Assembly: GCA_963516675.1 (NCBI GenBank) | Contig: CAUQBH010000001.1 | Location: forward strand, 1-64,000 | DNA length: 64,000 nt | Direction: 5' to 3' | DNA from: JABCPE02 sp963516675 | GTDB lineage: Bacteria; Bacteroidota; Bacteroidia; Flavobacteriales; Weeksellaceae | Part shown: one piece after another, positions 61,402 to 64,000 of the stretch | Numbering within the stretch: position 1 is the first letter of the stretch | Layout: every line of letters starts with the position of its first letter | Program-made: the position numbers and the translations under genes | The notes under the pieces: generated by a model | What the model was told of the DNA's origin: nothing | What the model saw: only the letters and a program-made list of their open reading frames with translations | Databases searched by the model: none

Positions 61402-62859
61402 CTACGCAAATATTTTTTCCTTTAAATCTTTGATGTATTTCTTTACTTCTTTATCTATCTTAGAAAAATCTTTGATAGTATTGTAAGCATGCATCACCGT
61501 AGTGTGGTCTTTTCCTCCCATTTCATTGCCTATTTTAGCATAGGTAGCATTGGTATATTCTTTAGAAAAATACATTGCTAATTGTCTTGGCAAAGCAATT
61601 TCTCTTTTTCTGGTTTTGGATAGAAGCTGCTCTTTGTGAATTCCAAAATAATCACAAACTACATCTTGTATCAGTGAAATACTTATTGTTTTATCCTTAT
61701 TGGTTGCGATTTTATTGATGGTTTCTTTCAATAAATCAAGAGTAAGGTCAGATTTATAAATCATGGAATGAGCTATAACTGAGTTAATTACTCCAATAAG
61801 CTCTCTAACATTAGATTTAACCTCCGATGCCAAAAAGTCTATTATATCCTCACTCAGCTGGATACCATCTCGCTGAAGTTTGTTGCTGATAATTTTCTTT
61901 CTTGTAGAAAAATCTGGTGATTTTATCTCCACAGAAAGCCCCCATTTAAAACGGGAAACGATTCTTTCTTCGATATCTTGGATGTCCACAGGTGCTTTAT
62001 CAGAAGTCAGAACGACTTGTTTCCCATTTTGATGTAAATGATCAAAAATATGGAAGAAAGTATCCTGCGTAGCTTTTTTACCTGAAAGGAACTGAATATC
62101 ATCTATAATGAGGACATCCACCATTTGGTAAAAATTAGCAAATTCTGCTCTTTTCTCAGGATTTTTAGTATTCGCTACATTGATAAACTGCTGAATAAAC
62201 TTCTCCGATGGGACATAAACCACTATTTTATCTGGGAATTTGTTTTTAACTTCCAGACCTATCCCGTGAGCTATGTGAGTTTTCCCAACTCCCACACCTC
62301 CGTAAATAAAAAGCGGGTTAAAAGATGTCTGCCCTGGTCTGTCTGCAATAGCCTTGGCAGCTGTGAAAGCAAACTTATTACTCTCTCCTTCTATGAAATT
62401 CTCAAAAGATAATGTAGGATTCAGATTTGATTCTACATTTACTTTTTTAATCCCAGGTATCGCAAAATGATTATTCCCTTTCCCTATGAAAGAAGGAGGC
62501 ATTACTTCCTGTTTTTTAGGAGTTTGCAGATTTGTAGCCTTATAGGTTACTTCCTTTTTTTCTTTTTCCTGTCCTTTTTCTGCTACAGCATACCAAAGTT
62601 TTATTCCCTTACCAAAATACTTTTTTAGGGCAACAGAAAGCAGAGAAATATAATGTTCCTCTATATATTCTTTGTAGAAGTTGCTAGGAACTCCCAAAGT
62701 GAGATTACCATCCACAAAAGATAATGGACGAACTTTATCAAACAACAGCGCAAAAGAATCCTCTAATTTTTTAAGGTCTGACCCTTCCTCCGAAGAGGCA
62801 AGATTATCCCGCATAAAAAAGAGACAATTCTCCCACATTGTTTCTAAATTCCTATCCAT
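61402..62859 (-). CDS. dnaA: Chromosomal replication initiator DnaA
   Basis: 485 residues, full length. Domain I about 1-90, a short linker, AAA+ domain with Walker A GGVGVGKTH (about 190-198) and Walker B DVLIIDDIQF, and the DNA-binding domain IV with GKDHTTVMHAYNTI near 455-470. It binds DnaA boxes at oriC and starts replication. The 160-base upstream region (62860-63018) is very AT-rich, but no TTATNCACA box is seen there, so oriC is probably elsewhere. The usual dnaN neighbour is absent, which is common in Bacteroidota. Confidence 0.97.
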   Translation of the reverse strand: MDRNLETMWENCLFFMRDNLASSEEGSDLKKLEDSFALLFDKVRPLSFVDGNLTLGVPSNFYKEYIEEHYISLLSVALKKYFGKGIKLWYAVAEKGQEKEKKEVTYKATNLQTPKKQEVMPPSFIGKGNNHFAIPGIKKVNVESNLNPTLSFENFIEGESNKFAFTAAKAIADRPGQTSFNPLFIYGGVGVGKTHIAHGIGLEVKNKFPDKIVVYVPSEKFIQQFINVANTKNPEKRAEFANFYQMVDVLIIDDIQFLSGKKATQDTFFHIFDHLHQNGKQVVLTSDKAPVDIQDIEERIVSRFKWGLSVEIKSPDFSTRKKIISNKLQRDGIQLSEDIIDFLASEVKSNVRELIGVINSVIAHSMIYKSDLTLDLLKETINKIATNKDKTISISLIQDVVCDYFGIHKEQLLSKTRKREIALPRQLAMYFSKEYTNATYAKIGNEMGGKDHTTVMHAYNTIKDFSKIDKEVKKYIKDLKEKIFA

Positions 62860-62964
62860 CTATATCTTTGAATTTATGGTTAAAATTAATTTGATTTTTT
62901 TAGAAAATTTCTCACCGAAATTGTGTGTCGCAAATATGGAAAATTTAATTTTTAAAAAAAATTT

Positions 62965-62995
62965 TTGCTCTATTGGTTTTTTAAAAATATATTTG
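62965..62995 (+). promoter_or_regulatory. Promoter TTG-N20-TATATTTG
   Basis: TTG 62965-62967 and TATATTTG 62988-62995, 23 bases before the ATG at 63019. Confidence 0.65.
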
Positions 62996-63018
62996 TATGA
63001 AGTTTAAAATTTTAACAA

Positions 63019-63432
63019 ATGATTAACATAATACACTCATTACGAGTTCGTTACGGAGAAACCGACCCTATGAAATATGTCTACTATGGTAACTATGCTG
63101 AGTATCTGGAAGTTGCCCGAGTTGAACTTTTTCGTGCTATCGGAATTTCATACAATGAGATAGAAAAAAGAGGAATTTGGCTTCCCGTTTCGGAATATAA
63201 AATAAAATATATTCGCCCAGCAAAATACGATGACCTACTCTACATCCACACCAAAATCACAAAAAAACCTACCGCAAAAATAGAATTTCAATACGAGATT
63301 TTCAATTCTGAGGGAGAAAAACTCACCGAAGCCTCTACTATTCTATTTTTCCTCGATGCTCAGACGCAAAAAATCATCCGATGCCCTGATTTTCTAATGG
63401 ATTTAATAGACAAACATTGGGAAGAGGTTTAA
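63019..63432 (+). CDS. YbgC-type acyl-CoA thioesterase
   Basis: 137 residues, hot-dog fold. Start SLRVRYGETDPMKYVYYGNYAEYLEVARVELF carries the active-site Asp in ETDPM and the YxNY motif. YbgC/4-hydroxybenzoyl-CoA thioesterases hydrolyse short acyl-CoAs. Length matches the family. Divergent from dnaA, convergent with the DUF2809 gene (four-base overlap of ends). Confidence 0.92.
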   Translation: MINIIHSLRVRYGETDPMKYVYYGNYAEYLEVARVELFRAIGISYNEIEKRGIWLPVSEYKIKYIRPAKYDDLLYIHTKITKKPTAKIEFQYEIFNSEGEKLTEASTILFFLDAQTQKIIRCPDFLMDLIDKHWEEV

Positions 63433-63809
63433 TCTATTCTAAATATTTTATTGATAAAAAACACTGATAAACAACCTATTGCATAGCACAAAATATCTTC
63501 CCACGAGAAATAATTTCCTATTATAATATAGGCTGGGCTTCCCAAAAGGAAGCCTAATTTTTCGGCGATTTTGAAATACTGCAGCATTTCCACAAAAACC
63601 GCAAAAATAAAGACAAAAAATAGTAGTTTGTTTTTATTTCTGTATTCGAAAAACGAGTTTATAAGCGTATAAACCAAAACCACCACCAAAATATCTCCCA
63701 CAAAAGCCCTCACGAAATACCAGTCTTTCAGAATGGTAGCAATGACCACTTCCACACTGAAAATCAGCAAGGAGAGGAGAAAATATTTTAAACTAAATCT
63801 AAATTTCAT
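63429..63809 (-). CDS. DUF2809 membrane protein
   Basis: 126 residues from the ATG at 63809 (MKFRFSLKYFLLSLL); the frame could extend to 63866 with a poly-lysine lead (MKFKKNKNKTKKN), which looks unnatural. Four hydrophobic helices. Signature VRAFVGDILVVVLVYTLINSFF and YFSWEDILCYAIGC are typical of DUF2809, of unknown function in Bacteroidota. Confidence 0.85.
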   Translation of the reverse strand: MKFRFSLKYFLLSLLIFSVEVVIATILKDWYFVRAFVGDILVVVLVYTLINSFFEYRNKNKLLFFVFIFAVFVEMLQYFKIAEKLGFLLGSPAYIIIGNYFSWEDILCYAIGCLSVFFINKIFRID

Positions 63810-63927
63810 ATCTCGTGCAAAATTAGGGTTCTTTTTGGTTTTATTCTTATTTTTCTTGAATTTCATTTTTTCAAAAACATGATAAATATCATATTCTTAT
63901 TTTTATTTAGTATAAATAAGATTTATT

Positions 63928-63935
63928 TATCTTTG
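63928..63935 (+). promoter_or_regulatory. -7 element TATCTTTG
   Basis: TAnnTTTG match, 25 bases before the ATG at 63961. Confidence 0.5.
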
Positions 63936-63960
63936 CAAAAAATTTAAATAAGTTTAGTTA

Positions 63961-64000
63961 TGAAAAAAGTATTTTTAAGTTTGGTATTTGGAGCTTTGAC
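63961..64000 (+). CDS. Start of a secreted protein, cut by the right edge
   Basis: Thirteen codons are visible, MKKVFLSLVFGAL, a typical signal-peptide start of a periplasmic or outer-membrane protein. Preceded by a -7 element. The product cannot be named. Confidence 0.55.

Noticed and set aside
62860..63018. Possible oriC upstream of dnaA
   Set aside because: AT-rich, but no DnaA boxes and no repeats; AT-richness is general in this genome's intergenic regions.
1..64000. CRISPR arrays, complete insertion sequences or prophage
   Set aside because: No regularly spaced repeats, no transposase or integrase, and no phage structural genes were seen.

Overview
The window looks like chromosomal DNA of a member of the Flavobacteriia, most likely the Weeksellaceae group (Chryseobacterium, Riemerella, Elizabethkingia, Bergeyella and relatives). 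Reasons: an AT-rich sequence; many promoters with the Bacteroidota -7 element TAnnTTTG; few Shine-Dalgarno sites; and family-typical genes such as an LptD-like protein, GSCFA, DUF5606, DUF4476, a BtuB/BtuG-like pair and CarboxypepD_reg-like proteins. The genus is an inference from family content only.

Layout. 1-2.4 kb: the end of an unrecognised gene, a small secreted coiled-coil protein, a CPBP membrane protease and a LuxR-type regulator. 2.4-8.0 kb: a run of small acidic or helical proteins that look like immunity proteins (HEAT-like, SUKH/SMI1-KNR4, WapI-like, several unknown), including a tandem two-gene duplication with a truncated copy; no toxin gene is visible. 8.2-14.8 kb: housekeeping and envelope genes (HtrA protease, bifunctional nuclease, nucleoside permease, RlpA-like protein, SufT-like protein, 3'-5' exonuclease, lipoprotein, ndk). 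14.88-15.65 kb: a dense RNA region with two tandem near-identical units, each with a sigma-54-like promoter and an intrinsic terminator, then RNase P RNA (rnpB), then a cobalamin riboswitch. 15.66-18.5 kb: a vitamin B12 uptake pair. 18.5-28.4 kb: CCA-adding enzyme, a tRNA-Glu/rpsT/tRNA-Glu operon, amidase, LptD-like protein, RidA, MazG, deformylase, RuvX. 28.4-41.2 kb: lipoproteins, a class III Fic protein, an ABC-F ATPase, a CD225/DUF2752 pair, a DEAD-box helicase, a phosphate transport pair, a polyprenyl synthase and GSCFA.

41.2-56.7 kb is a surface-glycan locus: an ABC exporter, two glycosyltransferase-like proteins, an inferred UDP-GlcNAc to UDP-GalNAc to UDP-GalNAcA pathway (TviC/WbpP-like epimerase and TviB/WbpO-like dehydrogenase), and an unusually large set of decorating enzymes (two acyltransferase-3 proteins, one fused to SGNH; an MBOAT plus SGNH pair; a phosphoethanolamine transferase; a polysaccharide deacetylase; a formyltransferase). 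A relic of the epimerase gene start lies inside the locus. No polymerase or initiating phosphoglycosyl transferase is visible in the window.

56.7-64 kb: a YciO/Sua5 protein, an RsmI-like methyltransferase followed by three tandem CarboxypepD_reg-like genes (the middle one a chimera with a frameshift), a YggS protein, dnaA, a YbgC-type thioesterase, a DUF2809 protein and the first codons of a secreted protein at the right edge. No CRISPR array, complete insertion sequence or prophage was seen.
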